Shown here: piece by piece, positions 22,990-33,985 of the stretch
Layout: the number at the start of each line of letters is the position of its first letter
Position numbering within the stretch: the stretch's first letter is position 1
NCBI RefSeq assembly: GCF_958450345.1
Contig: NC_088782.1
Span: 107,042,358 to 107,106,357 of the forward strand
Direction: 5' to 3'
DNA from: Calliphora vicina
Taxonomy: Eukaryota; Arthropoda; Insecta; Diptera; Calliphoridae
DNA length: 64,000 nt
Program-made: the position numbers and the translations under genes
The notes under the pieces: model-generated
Database searches by the model: none
Told to the model about the DNA's origin: nothing
Seen by the model: only the letters and a program-made list of their open reading frames with translations

Positions 22990-23350
22990 CTGGCAATCTT
23001 CCTTCTTGTCTTTGGATTAGGTCTGCTGTGTCCCTTCCTTCTTAATCAAATGTGGCCACTGTTATCTAATATGTTGCGGGCCAGTGGATTTGGGTGGATT
23101 TCAAGCTCTTTTAAATATTTGTCTACGTGTTTCTTGATCTCAGCTTTTACAAAGGGCAAGTTTAGATCTTTGTATATAATCGCATTTTTTATATAACAGT
23201 GGGCAACTGTGATCATTCTTAAAAACTTGTTTTGGCGTCTCTGGATTTTTTCAAGATTTGACAATGAGGTCGTGCGACATAGATGGATCCCATAACATCA
23301 TATCGGTTTTATGATAGAGTTATAAAGTAGAAGTTTTCAATCTAAACTAA
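22990..23350 (-). pseudogene. Jockey-type LINE, ORF2 C-terminal remnant
   Basis: A 72-codon minus-strand frame (23264-23046) reads SNLEKIQRRQNKFLRMITVA and continues with IYKDLNLPFVKAEIKKH and HPNPLARNILDN. These are the conserved end segments of Jockey-clade ORF2 proteins after the RT domain (a LQ-QNK-LR-I segment, a HxDL-VP---EI segment and a HPN-LA segment). A basic tail (GHSRPNPK) follows near 23010. No RT catalytic core remains. It differs from the RNase H-bearing LINEs elsewhere in the window. Confidence 0.75.
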
Positions 23351-23399
23351 GCATAGAGTTTCTGCCAATGAGCCAATTAATTTTAATTGATTTAAACTT

Positions 23400-24240
23400 C
23401 ATTTAAGTCAACTTTGCATCTATATAACTTTTCCATGTTAGACGATGAACGAGATGTAGAAGTGGTGATTTTGACAGAAAACGGAAGACAAAGATCGCGC
23501 TTTGAAGAAGACCAAGAATTGGAGGCATTACTCCAAGAAGGTTGTTGTCAAACTCTACAAGATCTTGCTAAATTATTGAGAGCTACTCCAGCAGCAATTT
23601 CAAACTGTTAGCGAGCAGAAGGATTCACCCAAAAGCAGTGAAATTGGATACCATATGAATTGAAGCCGACAGACGATGCTGCGTGAACGCTATAAAAGAA
23701 AATAATTTTTGCAACGAATCAGTACATGCGATGACAAATGGATCCATTAAGATAACCACAAGCGTGAGAAATCGTATGTGAAGCTAGGCCAACTAGAAGA
23801 ATCGACAACTAAGCCAAATATTCATGGCGCTAAGGTAATGCTCTATATTTGGTGAGACCAAATATATTTTGGTCTGACCAATCTCATTCTTTTGAAGCGA
23901 GCATTGGCCGAAAAACGTCCAGAATATGAGCCAGACCTGAAACTGTAATATTCTATCATGAAAAAACTTGGACAAATGTTGCAATACCTGTTAAAAACTA
24001 TTTAGAAAGAAGTGGTTGGGAAGTTTTGCCTTTCTGACTACTATTTGTTTCGATCGATGCAGAACGCTCTCTCTAGGATATGCTTTACTTCAGAACAGAG
24101 TATCCGAAATTGGCTTGATTCGTTCTGGGCCTCAAAAGTTGAGCAGTTCTTTTGGCGCGGAATCCATATGTTGCCAGAAAAATGAGAAAAGATTATATCT
24201 AACAATAATTGTATATTGTACAAATAAAAGCTAAAAAATT
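23400..24240 (+). pseudogene. mariner transposase remnant (copy 1 of a pair)
   Basis: The N-terminal helix-turn-helix region reads DQELEALLQEGCCQTLQDLA, followed by ATPAAIS and, after a stop, GFTQKQ and WIPYELKP. Later frames give DKWIHYDN, HGAKVMLYIWWDQ, and near the end SDYYLFRSMQNALSRICFTS with QFFWRGIHMLPEKWE. Order and content match a mariner transposase of about 340 residues. In HGAKVMLYIWWD-type segments the family has the middle catalytic region. Many stops and frameshifts rule out function. A sister copy lies in reverse at 45256-46150. Terminal repeats were not recognised. Confidence 0.8.
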
Positions 24241-25025
24241 TAAAAATCCCGTTTTATGGAACATGCTTAAGATCAGGTTTATTAATTGAAGTTCCTCCTC
24301 AGACAGGAAAAGGAAAAAATTCAATTTTATTCCAAGGAGAAGAGATCGCGTGAAATCCGCCCTTGGCGTTTTAATATCTTGATCCAGATAAAACTGTCTG
24401 GGTGTCAACCCGGAAATGGAATAAAAAGCAAATTTTCCTCCAATGATAAGTGAACTTATGAAATAAGCTCTACGTTTTATAATATCATGAGCCAGACAAA
24501 TCGTGCTGGGGTCAAAATGGGAATGGGAACTTTTTAATAAAATATCTAAAATTTCGGAATCTTGACAACCACGGTTATATAGCACTATTCTGTAATTTTC
24601 GAAAGAAGCCGAATACTTTGTAGTAATACTGAACTTTAAACTCATGTCGAAACGTAATGCTTAGAGTCGAATGTGTAATACCTTTTATACTTGCAAGAAA
24701 ATCTTTAAGAAGGGTTGGGGTCTCAAGCCTACACTAAGGGAAAAACTGCAACTTAAAAACAAGAACGCATCATATTAATTCAATAATGTTCATTGTAATA
24801 GAAAAACCATATAAAAACCATATTGAAATACGAGAAATCAATAATTTTCAACTTTAAATTAATATTTTTCGATATTGAAATAAAAAATTTTAACATTACT
24901 AGACTTTCGTTAATTGATTGATTCAATATGGTTTTTATTGATTTTAAGTTATTTCTCTGGGTGTAATATTGTACATGAATAGTGGATATAGTCCTCTTGT
25001 TTGATGGAGAGTGGTAGACATTAAA
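24241..25025. other. unassigned stretch with a 148-codon frame of unknown status
   Basis: A minus-strand frame (24645-24199) is among the longest in the window. It has no low-complexity run, and the stretch from ILLYNRGCQDSE-like words to LTPRQFYLDQDIKTPR looks protein-like. I recognise no domain. Its end overlaps the 3' side of the mariner remnant. It may be a decayed element ORF, a host exon, or chance. Beyond 24780 the sequence is AT-rich with no feature. Confidence 0.3.
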
Positions 25026-25029
25026 ACAC

Positions 25030-25330
25030 AACTCTCTATTCTGAACAAAGTACGGAGACTAGTCAGTCTATAACTGTTTATATGGAATACATTCCTAGAG
25101 TAGTTTTGGATAATATCCAGGAGATACCGGACCTCAATATCTACATAAAATACATCTCGGCTGTAAGACTCATAGAGTTAGTCGAACTAAAATATGAAAT
25201 TATTTAAAACTAATCTTAGAGCAGCTACTTGATATAAAATTTATGATTAGTATATAGACAAGAGATATCACGATCTCAGTCTAGACTGACTGGTTCAAAG
25301 ATGGAAACAGGCACTTAGGTAGAAGCGAAA
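25030..25330 (+). pseudogene. probable LINE linker/RNase H remnant
   Basis: Plus-strand frames give IPDLNIYIKYISAVRLIELV (about 25119-25180), like the linker that precedes RNase H in the LINEs of this window (compare 15767 and 62340). WFKDGN follows (about 25291), which may be a worn TDGS motif. No tail or RT is visible, so this is a low-to-moderate call. Confidence 0.45.
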
Positions 25331-26291
25331 TGGCACACAGTGCTTTGTTTTCATATAGGCAATGGACAAAAATAGAAGGAGTTATTGCAGACGAATTAAA
25401 ATTAGCAGAATATTACCTTTTGGTAAGATTAGGAAAAAATATAATTCTTGAAAAAATTCGTGCAAGGACACGGGTACCTCCCATATATCCTGAACATATA
25501 ATTTTGAATAAAATTCACAGTTATACTTGTAACATTTATAAATTTGGTTCTAATCACTTTAATAAAGTTGTTGTTGTTTGTGAACATTTTTATTAAAATC
25601 GCAGCAAGGATTCGGATGGCTGCCATACATCGTTTTCCTTAAAAAACCTATAAACCTGAATAAAATTACTAATTTTCAGAAATTATTGTTCTCTTATTAT
25701 ATTAGATTAATTTAGTTATTAAAATTTCAATTCATAACTGCCATATATCCTTTTTCTTAAAAAAATACTGAAATATTGTATATATTTTCTAAATTCGGAA
25801 GGACGGATGGATGGACATTTTCAAATGTTGATAGCCTTATGGTTCAGCTGTGATATTAGAAACTGGATATTGGATTATACTTTAAGTATTCCTAATATCA
25901 GCAGAAACTCATATTACTATCTCAACCTAAGGATATGTAGGTTATATTCAATTATTGAGTTACTTACATTTATGGTAAAAATGTATTATTTATGGGTGCC
26001 ATCAAAAACAAATTTTTTTTAAAGTTCTAGGCAAAACAGACAAATAATGATTTCACATTATAATAAATAAGAGATAGCCATTAGATAAAATTAAAGAAAA
26101 ATTCAAATTGATTAACATGTTTTCTTTCAAAACTAAATTAAACTTTCGAATTTTTTTTGATTTCAGCATAAAAACATACAACATCAAGAACCAAATAAAG
26201 ACCTATTAATAGACTTTATTCCATTGAACTACTTTTGTTAAATAACGCAATATTGCTTAGTTATTTAAATGAAAAAACGGTATTATCTTAT
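25331..26291. other. AT-rich sequence, no recognised feature
   Basis: Short frames (60-88 codons) occur on both strands without domains. No repeat is shared with the rest of the window. Confidence 0.35.
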
Positions 26292-27022
26292 AAACAAGTA
26301 AGAAAGTATGGTCGGTCAAGCCCGACCATATAATACCCTACACTAAGTAAAAGAGCAAAAAAAATTTTCTTTTAAAATTTCAATAATTTATATTTTTGAG
26401 TGATTTTCGGAAGTGGGCCTTATATGGGGGCTATGACCAATTATGGACCGATCACCATGAAATTAGGTGGTGTGATTTATGTGTATATTGAAGTTAACTA
26501 TGTTGAATTTTGTGTGTTTACCAACATTTTTAAGCGATTTATGCACGTTAAAGTGATTTTCGGAAGCGGGTCTATATGGGAGCTATGACTAATTATAGAC
26601 CGATCGTAACAAAATTTGGTGACATGAGTTTTGTGTATATAAAACTTATTTGGAGCGGAATTTGTGAAGATACATATATAAATTAAACATTTATGACTGA
26701 TAAAGTCCAATTTCGGGAGGACATTTGTATGGGGTCTAGGTGAAATAATGGACCGATTTCAGCCAGTTTCAATAGGCTTGGTCCTTGAACCGAAAAAATA
26801 ATATGTATCAAATTTCATCGAAATATCTTCAAAATTGCGACCTGTACTCTGCGCACAAGGTTTACATGGACAGCCAGCCAGCCAACCAGACGGACGGACG
26901 GACGGACGGACATCGCTTAATCGACTCAGAAAGTTATTCTAAGTTAGACTAATATTTTTGGGCGTTACAAACATCTGCACAAACGCATAATACCCTCCCC
27001 ACTATGATGGTGTAGGGTATAA
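26292..27022 (-). mobile_element. mini-me/INE-1-like element, GGTCGGGC form (copy B4)
   Basis: Near full length. It runs from aaacaagtaagaaagtatgg (3' end on the minus strand, with the ggtcggtcaagcccgacc palindrome) to ccactatgatggtgtaggg. The (GGAC)n/(CCAG)n simple repeat is at 26873-26911. A small deletion removes part of the core ('aagttattctaagttagac'). Confidence 0.85.
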
Positions 27023-27984
27023 AAACCAAAAATCTGGAGCTATTTCCCCGAACCATCAAATTAAAAATATTCGAAATGGTAATTTATATATTTAAATAAA
27101 AACAAAATTTTAATAGTTTTCATACGAAATGACAACTAATGATTACATTTTCTTATAGATAATACTTAAGGCTATTTTATAATAAAACACAATCAAAATA
27201 GATTAACAATATTCCAAGATTTACTAATATTCCAACAAAAGTTTAGAATTTCAGGCTTACAATAAAAAAAAAATTAATTATTAAAAATTGCACAGATTAA
27301 ACATTTTTTGAAGAAACCAGTAATTTTCCATAATTCCACATTCATATTCTTTCATTTGCAGCCAATCGCGAGTTTATATCTTTTAAAACGAACTTTTAAC
27401 AATGATTTTAGTTAACCATAAAAAAAATATATTTTTCTTCATAAAATTTATGTTGAAAATGTACTAAATTTAGCAACCTCTATTGGCGACAAAAAGAGAT
27501 ATTTGTAAAAAAGTCTTTTTTACACGAATGAGTTATTTAGTTGTCTATTGAAAACTATAAATTTCATTAACATCAAAGACATGATCTTGTTTTTGATTTT
27601 GATTTTTGTCCATTGAACAAAGCACTGTGCGGCATATTCTTTGAGACTGTCCCACTCTAAAGGAGCTCGTACTAAGATATATTGGACTTATAGCCACATT
27701 TATGTTTCAGTTGATTTTATGTTTCAAAATCGATTTTTGTTTGAAAATTTAAATATAGACAGAGAAAACAGATTCGTAGTGGCAACCAAATTTGTTGCCA
27801 ATCGAATGATTAGATTACATACATAGAATTTTGCGGTTCTAGCAACAGAATATCAGTTCATAAGGAAGAATTTCGGTTGAAGCTACCAAACTTTTGTTAC
27901 CCCTTCTAACATTATGTAGCCACAACTGAAAAATTCGGTCACCAAGGCAGTACAGATTCGATTGCTACTACGAATCTGTTTTCT
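27023..27984. other. AT-rich sequence, no recognised feature
   Basis: Stop-rich in all frames to about 27600. A 61-codon frame at 27641-27826 shows nothing recognisable. Confidence 0.35.
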
Positions 27985-28355
27985 CTGTGTACGTATATAT
28001 TACTGGTGGTTCATAAACGGAAACTACTGCAAAAGATGTTTGGATGAAGAGCTGGAAGAAACACCGCAAAACCTTCTGCCTAACTTCCCTCTCTACAAGA
28101 GCGCAGAATCGGATTTCTTGGCAGCACCTTCTCTGTCATTGCCCTGCTCGAGGACTAGGATAATGATAGGATAGTGACAATGAGTAGTCCTTTTCTATCA
28201 AACGAGATATTAGATGGATGGGTTTGATTATTAGCGAATCAGGCTGAAGATCCTGATTTGAGGAAAAGAAACACGATTGTTTAGCTTAACTTAAAGCAAA
28301 CAATTCAATTGCCCAAATAAGCTGATGTAATTGGCTGCTTTTATAACCTAACTCC
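27985..28355 (+). pseudogene. LINE ORF2 C-terminus and 3' tail
   Basis: A 70-codon plus-strand frame (27962-28174) reads YCKRCLDEELEETPQNLLPN then FPLYKSAESDFL. This matches the Cys-rich segment after RNase H in these LINEs (C-RC-DEE-EET--HLLC-CPAL), though the second Cys pair is lost. The 3' UTR follows, ending in ATAACCTAAC at about 28350, again a CCTAA-type tail. RT and RNase H are absent. Confidence 0.7.
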
Positions 28356-30120
28356 CATCTACACCAGCTGCTACCTGTAACCCTAATAAGTTAACCAACC
28401 AATTTAAAAAAAGTTCAAGTTCACCATCATCTGCCTATTGCAAGGGTCTGTGAATAAAATTATTTTCTCTAAATCCAATTGAAATTAATGTAAATTACTT
28501 TTTTTGCTTCTAAAATTTCTTTGAAAGAAAAACAATTAACTCAAAAAACCACTTCACTCAATTATTTCAATTTCCTAAAATGTCAAATTGTTATAATTAC
28601 CTTGGAAAAACACATGCTTGTTTCTATTCAGAATATTTTCTAATTAAAACGAAGACAATTTCCATTAACTTTGGGTTCTAATGCGAGAATACAAATAGTA
28701 AAAACTTTAACAGCAACAAGAACAACACAAAACCACAATAGACATCAAAGTTTTTTTTTTCTGTATTTTTTTTACAAAAATTCACACATACAGATTTTAT
28801 TTTTTTTTTAGTTTTTAAACTGCGTTACACTGTAAGAGTGATAGGGGGAGGGGGGGAAGTGAAACATTTTCAAATTTTCAATCTATAAAGATGTTAAGTC
28901 TAAGAAAACCACTTTATGGACAGCTGGAACAATATAACAGAAAGACAAAAGGACAAGTAGGAGCAGAAGCAGCATTCTACATATGCACAGTGGTCAAATT
29001 AGAGAGAAGGGTAAACTTGTTAGATATTTTTTATAGAAGAAATTAGACAGTGTGCATTATGAAACACACTGGCTTTAAACTTTTCCATCAGCCATTGGGT
29101 CTTTGAATTTCATAGTTTATTCTGCTCCATTGTGCACCATGAGTTTGGCTTTTGATTTTTATATGTGTCTATTACTTAGGAACATTTTTGAATTCCTATA
29201 TCCTACATATGAGTTATATGCAAAACACCAATTGTATATTTACTGAAAAATATTTTGTGTTGCAAATAAAATGGCTTGCCTCCATAACTGACACACTTAC
29301 CAACCCACTGACTGACTGACTGGATAGATGGATAAATGAATAAATATATAGATGGCTAGATGGATGGATGGTTAGGGGTAAAAAAAATGGTTGGTTGGTT
29401 GCTTGGTTTGGTTTGGTTGGATGACTTACTTTACATGGCTAAAGACAGCATGGACAAATTGAATGACAAACTGCCAAAGTAAAGTGTTGCCACCTGATGA
29501 CATGACAACGAGATGATGTGGCTTTTAAGCCACACTCATCTATACAGTTGAAAGGTACATGCTACAAGCTACGTTAACAACTTTATTTAAACAAAAGTAA
29601 GTTGTGCAACAAACAAAACATCACAATTTTGAACATCTCTAGAACGAGCCCAACAATATACAGAGTCACACAGAATGTTCAAGTATTTACGTATGAGTTG
29701 TTGCAGCCTGCCTGGCTCTACTTTTACGCATTGTTAAATAAGTAATTTGCAAAATGTCCAAACCAATAACTTAACAAATGACAACATTGGTTTTAACAAT
29801 GTTTTCTTTTTGTTACCGTTGCTGCTGTTGAGTTTGTATTGTACTTATTTGTTTGCAAGTGCAGCAAAAATGTTATTGCCAACAACACAATGCGGGGGGA
29901 GGGGACCAAAGAATAAACAGTGTGAAGCAATTTTAGGCCCTTGAAGTGTACGAACTGCCAGAGATATTTCTGTGTGGGAGAGAAATATGTGGTAAAGTTA
30001 AAACTGCAGGTGAAATGAATGAAACAATTATGAAGTGGAGGGTTATCTGGCAATGGTTAAAAGAATATAAAAAGCTTTCGATAAATTAAAAATATGAAAC
30101 TATATAAAGACTAAGATACT
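28356..30120. other. AT-rich spacer with simple repeats
   Basis: Holds a tetranucleotide-rich zone at 29320-29430: ctgactgactgactgg, then gatggatggatgg, then ggttggttggttgc and ggtttggtttggttgg. An A/T and G run sits near 28845 (gatagggggaggggggg). No supported gene; the 86-codon minus frame at 30053-29793 shows no domain. Confidence 0.45.
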
Positions 30121-30124
30121 AGGG

Positions 30125-30600
30125 CGGGTCATTTAGTCCAAGACTTTTTGTAAGAAAAATGTTTTTGGATAGCAAATCATTTTATTTTTCAACATAGTAT
30201 CCTTTGAAATCTATGCACTTTGTCCAATGTTTCTCCATTTGTTTTATCCCTTCCAAAATATAATATTAGTCGTGTCACCAAAATAGGTATTAGTATAGGT
30301 ATGCGCCGAGCCCTTTCTTCAGGTTTGGAAAGAAGAAATAGTCACTCGGTACTAGAAAAATAGATTGGATATGGAAGCAATTTTTACCATGACAACCGTA
30401 CATGTTTGTACCTTTACATTGTCCTAGTAAAAATTAACTTTTCGATCCAATCGATCCAATAAGTTGGCAAAAAACGGTAGCCATGACTTTATTGGCTGAC
30501 AAACCCACCTGCTTTGGCGCCGAGTCACACCTGAGAAACTCACTGTTTTTACTCTTTTTTCATCCGCGGTTACGAAGCAGCGCAGAAACTCATCCATATT
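30125..30600 (-). pseudogene. mariner transposase remnant, second subfamily
   Basis: On the minus strand from about 30598: LNMDEFLRCFVTADE, then QSRWVCQPIKSWLPFF, then DNVKVQTCTVVMVKI, then FQTRKGSAH-like words, and finally WTKCIDFKGYYVEK before a stop at about 30180. In mariners the first catalytic Asp is in FVTVDE and the second in HQDN. Here they read FVTADE and YxDN with a preceding stop. About 60 residues between SWLPFF and DN are missing and the third Asp region is garbled. It differs from the pair at 23400 and 45256. The 3' edge abuts a LINE tail. Confidence 0.75.
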
Positions 30601-30798
30601 GAGGTTAGGTTACGTTAGGTTCCATGGGCAGCCTCTCGTCAAGCAGCTCACTTGGGTCCATTCAAAACTGATCCCATTGTGATACCCAAGGGATAAACAG
30701 CCCCGTATTTATAATAATTCCGTTGTCTCCGAGTTAAATCAACCAGATTCGCTGATGAAGGAGTGGATTCTTCTAAGATTCATCCTTGGTAGCTCATC

Positions 30799-31287
30799 CT
30801 AGCATGATATGAATGGGATTCTGAGGATGCGTTCCCTCAGGTTTGTCAGGGCCGGGCATTGGCAGAATAGGTGAGACACAGTATCCTCCACTTCTTCTTT
30901 TTGACAGCTTCTACAGTAGTCGTTGTACCGCAACCCTAGTCTTCTAGCATTTGTCCCAATTATACAGTGTCCTGTAATAAAGGAGACAATTTGACCTATT
31001 TGCTCTCTACGGAATTCCATAAGTAGATTCGTCCTGCTGGCATCATATACGTGCCAAGTCGACCTCGTTGTAGCACAGGAAGGTTCATTGGTTAACCTGT
31101 TTTGAGCAGTCTCATATAGTATCTGCTGGTCCGCCATCTCACATTTAACAAATAAAATACCAGAAAAGGGGTCCATCGACTGCTTATTCATCATCTTACA
31201 AGTAATGGCCAATTCATCTGCTATACAATTACCCTGATTTCCATCGCATCCAGGGACCCATATAATCGTTATTCTACAATGTCTCAC
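30799..31287 (-). pseudogene. open RNase H end and Cys-rich C-terminus of the LINE
   Basis: This 162-codon frame is the best-kept coding piece of the LINE. It runs from the last RNase H block (IIWVPGCDGNQGNCIADELA) to the C-terminal segment ITGHCIIGTNARRLGLRYND, then CRSC-(8)-EDTVSHLFC-CPAL and a stop. The usual VPGHRGN motif is VPGCDGN, so the catalytic-site His is replaced. Roughly the last third of this LINE's ORF2 end is open, suggesting a younger age than the copies at 770 and 27985. Confidence 0.8.
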
Positions 31288-31833
31288 TATCTCATTTACG
31301 AATACCCGGTATTCCTCGGTTAACCTAGATCGTTAACGGCAACTTTGCTATCAGGAAATATAAATATATCACCAGATATTCGAAAATATCCCAGCCAATT
31401 GAATGCACGTTTAATTTCAGTAATTTTCGCCTGAAGTGCAGAAGTTAGGTAGCCTAAAGTAGGATTTGATCCCAAAAACCTCAATAAAAAAACCTCCACT
31501 GACCCTATTGCCCTTTTTGGAGCCGTCAGTATATACAATTATGACATCGTCAGGGGGAAGAGTTCGCCCTGCCATAAATCCCTGTTCTGGAATATAATAT
31601 GGAAACTCCTATCGAAAAAATGTTTTTCGATGCATCGATCGATATTACTATGTATGTGCCCATAGTAATTCAGTATCTTAGAGTGCCCAAGATCCTTACC
31701 AGACCACGAACAGCCAGCATTCAGTCCCACTGCAGAGTTGAGAGACATTTGTATCACCATAAAATCAACTTGTAACCAGTTTAAAATAGTAAAAAGTGCC
31801 TTAGATGAGGTAGACCTTAATAGCGCGTTTAAT

Positions 31834-32145
31834 CAGTATCGAGATAGTTCTTAGAACTCGTTCAACTGCATTCCGGTGCAGTTGAACTCCATAAAACAAG
31901 ATGGATTTAACAACTGATTTGGAGATCCAATTGATACCCCTCGGCATAATACCCCAGTTGGCACCTTTTCCAGTAGTAGATGGAAAACATTCAGTATCGC
32001 GATAGTCCTTAGAACTCGTTCAATGGCTGTCTGCTGAGTAGCATTCTCCAAGGCGTGTCACCACACCAGTACTCCATAAAACAAGATGGGTTTAACAACT
32101 ATTTTGGAGATCCAATTGATACCCCTCGGCATAATACCTCAGTAG
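31834..32145. repeat. tandem duplication inside the LINE
   Basis: The word cagtatcg(a/c)gatagt(t/c)cttag occurs at 31834 and 31992. The longer word actccataaaacaagatgg, continuing through ttggagatccaattgatacc, occurs from 31886 and from 32071. Periods are 158 and 185 bp, differing by indels. The duplication breaks the reading frame between RT and RNase H. Confidence 0.75.
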
Positions 32146-32733
32146 GAGTAGATGGCTACATATGCCTTATTAATCCCGTTCTCAATGTTTAGATTCCATG
32201 AAAATCTTTTATCTATAATGATGCCAAGGTACTTTGCATTATCTCTGATCTGAAGAATAATTCCATTCAGTCTAGGTGGTCTAAAGTCATCAATCTTGAA
32301 CCTCCTAGTGAAGAGAACCAATTCCTTTTTTGGGGGGTTCACACTAAGTCCACTTAGTGTACATAATGCTGATTCCATACAACTAGATATTGTATCCAGA
32401 AATTTACCAGATATTAATACCACAGCATCATCAGCATTCGCTACTGTTTTGATCCTTCTGATGTCCATCTTGAGTAACAGGGTATTCATAGCCATATTTT
32501 ACAGAAGTGGTGAAAGTACACCTCCTTGCGGGGTTCCACGATTGGTCACTTTTGAAACACTAATGCCGCCTTAGTTACTACATATGACTCTATAACCGAG
32601 TATCTATCTGACTATTCCGCGTACACATAGAGCAATCCCAAGTTATTCCATAGCAGATAGGATGGCGTCGGGCCTGATATTGTTAAAAGCTACTTCAATA
32701 TCGAGGAAGGCAACAAGTGAATACTCTTTATAT

Positions 32734-33257
32734 TGTTACCTTTAAATAAACCGGATACTTTTGATTGCAAATAAAAGCCGTTTAGTAGTTTGAAAATTGT
32801 AACAACTCTTTATTTATTTAAAATGTACAACAACAGAATTAAATAGTCACTCAGTGTTTTTTATACACGATTATAAATTCGCAGAAATAAAGACACACTT
32901 TATAATGTACACGAATTCAATTGAAAAACACAACACACTTTAAGGCACTCAGTTGATGTTTATTCGAAAAGCGTCTCTAAAAAACTCACTCACGACTGCA
33001 ACCTCTGCCACTATTTTTAACACTGCATTACCATCTAGAAAGCTCTATTTCTACAATATTCTTTAACTGAATATTCGAATTCGAATACAGCGTTGCCAAC
33101 TTACGATCAAATCAACTGAAAGCTTTTATTCAATGTTAATAATGCCCACAGATATGTTACAGTTTGCTATTACAGCACTGCTATTTGAAAGCATTATGCT
33201 ACTTTTAAATCAGCCGTTAAAATCTTTACATTTGAATTCAAGAACAATTTCGTAACA
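32734..33257 (-). mobile_element. solo LTR inserted in the LINE RT (copy 1)
   Basis: 524 bp from TGTTACC to CGTAACA. Flanks are AAAT/ATAT read on the minus strand, compatible with a 4-bp duplication carrying one change. Removing the LTR plus one flank copy joins the LINE frame (EEPLS to YKEYS). On the minus strand an aataaataaag word lies about 75 bp before the end, suggesting that strand is the sense one. No internal LTR-element region is present, so this is a solo LTR, formed by recombination. A second copy lies at 48140-50258. Confidence 0.75.
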
Positions 33258-33985
33258 ATTTGATAGCGGCTCTTCAATGGAGCCAACTAACGAATGTTTC
33301 CACAGATCGGCCCTAGGTGTAGGTATGTTGGAATTTAGACATAAGTTCCATCGGAATGGTCATTCTCAGGTATACATCAGCAGCAAGGATGCAAGACTAA
33401 TTGGTCTGTAAACCTTTGGTTTAGTATGAGTCGCCTTACCTCCTTTCGGAATGAAGACTAATCTTCACCTCTTTCACAATGTAAAATATAGGTCAATCTA
33501 AAACACGCTGTGTATATATTAGTGAGTCATGGTAAAACTATTACTTCATTCTTGTGAAGATCAGTAGGAATGATGCCATCAGGCACAGAGGATTAAGGCT
33601 GGTCGAAGCTTTTGATTGCCCACTGAATTCTTTCCCTTTTCACCGAAAGAGAGTTAACACACGCAGCAATAGAACCAGCCGCCCCTTTCACTGTCTCATC
33701 GCCGACTGGGAGGCAGCCAGGGAAATGAGTGTAAGTAGGACCTCAAGTGTCTCTTTACTATTCATAGTACATCTACCACAGGGTTGCTGAATATAGCTTG
33801 GTACAATCAGAGAGATTGATGAAATTTTACGTAATTTTTTAGTCTCAGAGGATACTTCTAAGCCACTACAGAAGTCCCTCCAAACTTTCATTTTCACGTT
33901 CCTCGTAAGGTTCTTGAAGTGATTCAATGAGGATTTGTATTCCGGCCAGTTTCCCAACGTCTTTGCCTCGTTTAACAATTTACGA

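Larger units (their letters stand above)
30603..33985 (-). mobile_element. LINE with RT, RNase H and 3' tail, broken by a solo LTR
   Basis: Minus-strand order, from 33985 down. First a pre-RT segment (RKLLNEAKTLGNWPEYKSSL, WRDFCSGLE, SLIVPSYIQQPCG; 33985-33730). Then the RT start near 33450 (FIPKGG). After an inserted LTR come YKEYSLVAFLDIEVAFNNI (32735-32680) and the catalytic block NADDAVVLISGKFLDTIS (YADD is NADD), with SVNPPKKELVLFTRR. RNase H spans about 31760-31200, including IYILTAPK-like and WVPGCDGNQGNCIADELA. The C-terminal Cys-rich block is YCRSCQKEEVEDTVSHLFCQ followed by CPAL. The 3' tail is AACCTAACGTAACCTAACC at 30603. Frameshifts and an internal duplication (31830-32145) make it dead. 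The 5' truncation at about 33985 abuts a satellite array. Confidence 0.88.

Noticed and set aside
29320..29430. Telomere-like or transposon-end repeat
   Set aside because: It is a mixture of ctga, gatg and ggtt tetranucleotide runs; a simple-repeat zone explains it.
32734..33257. MITE with TGTTAC inverted ends
   Set aside because: The inverted similarity stops after a few bases, the flanks suggest a 4-bp duplication, and a late aataaa signal fits an LTR better. The alternative is not fully excluded.
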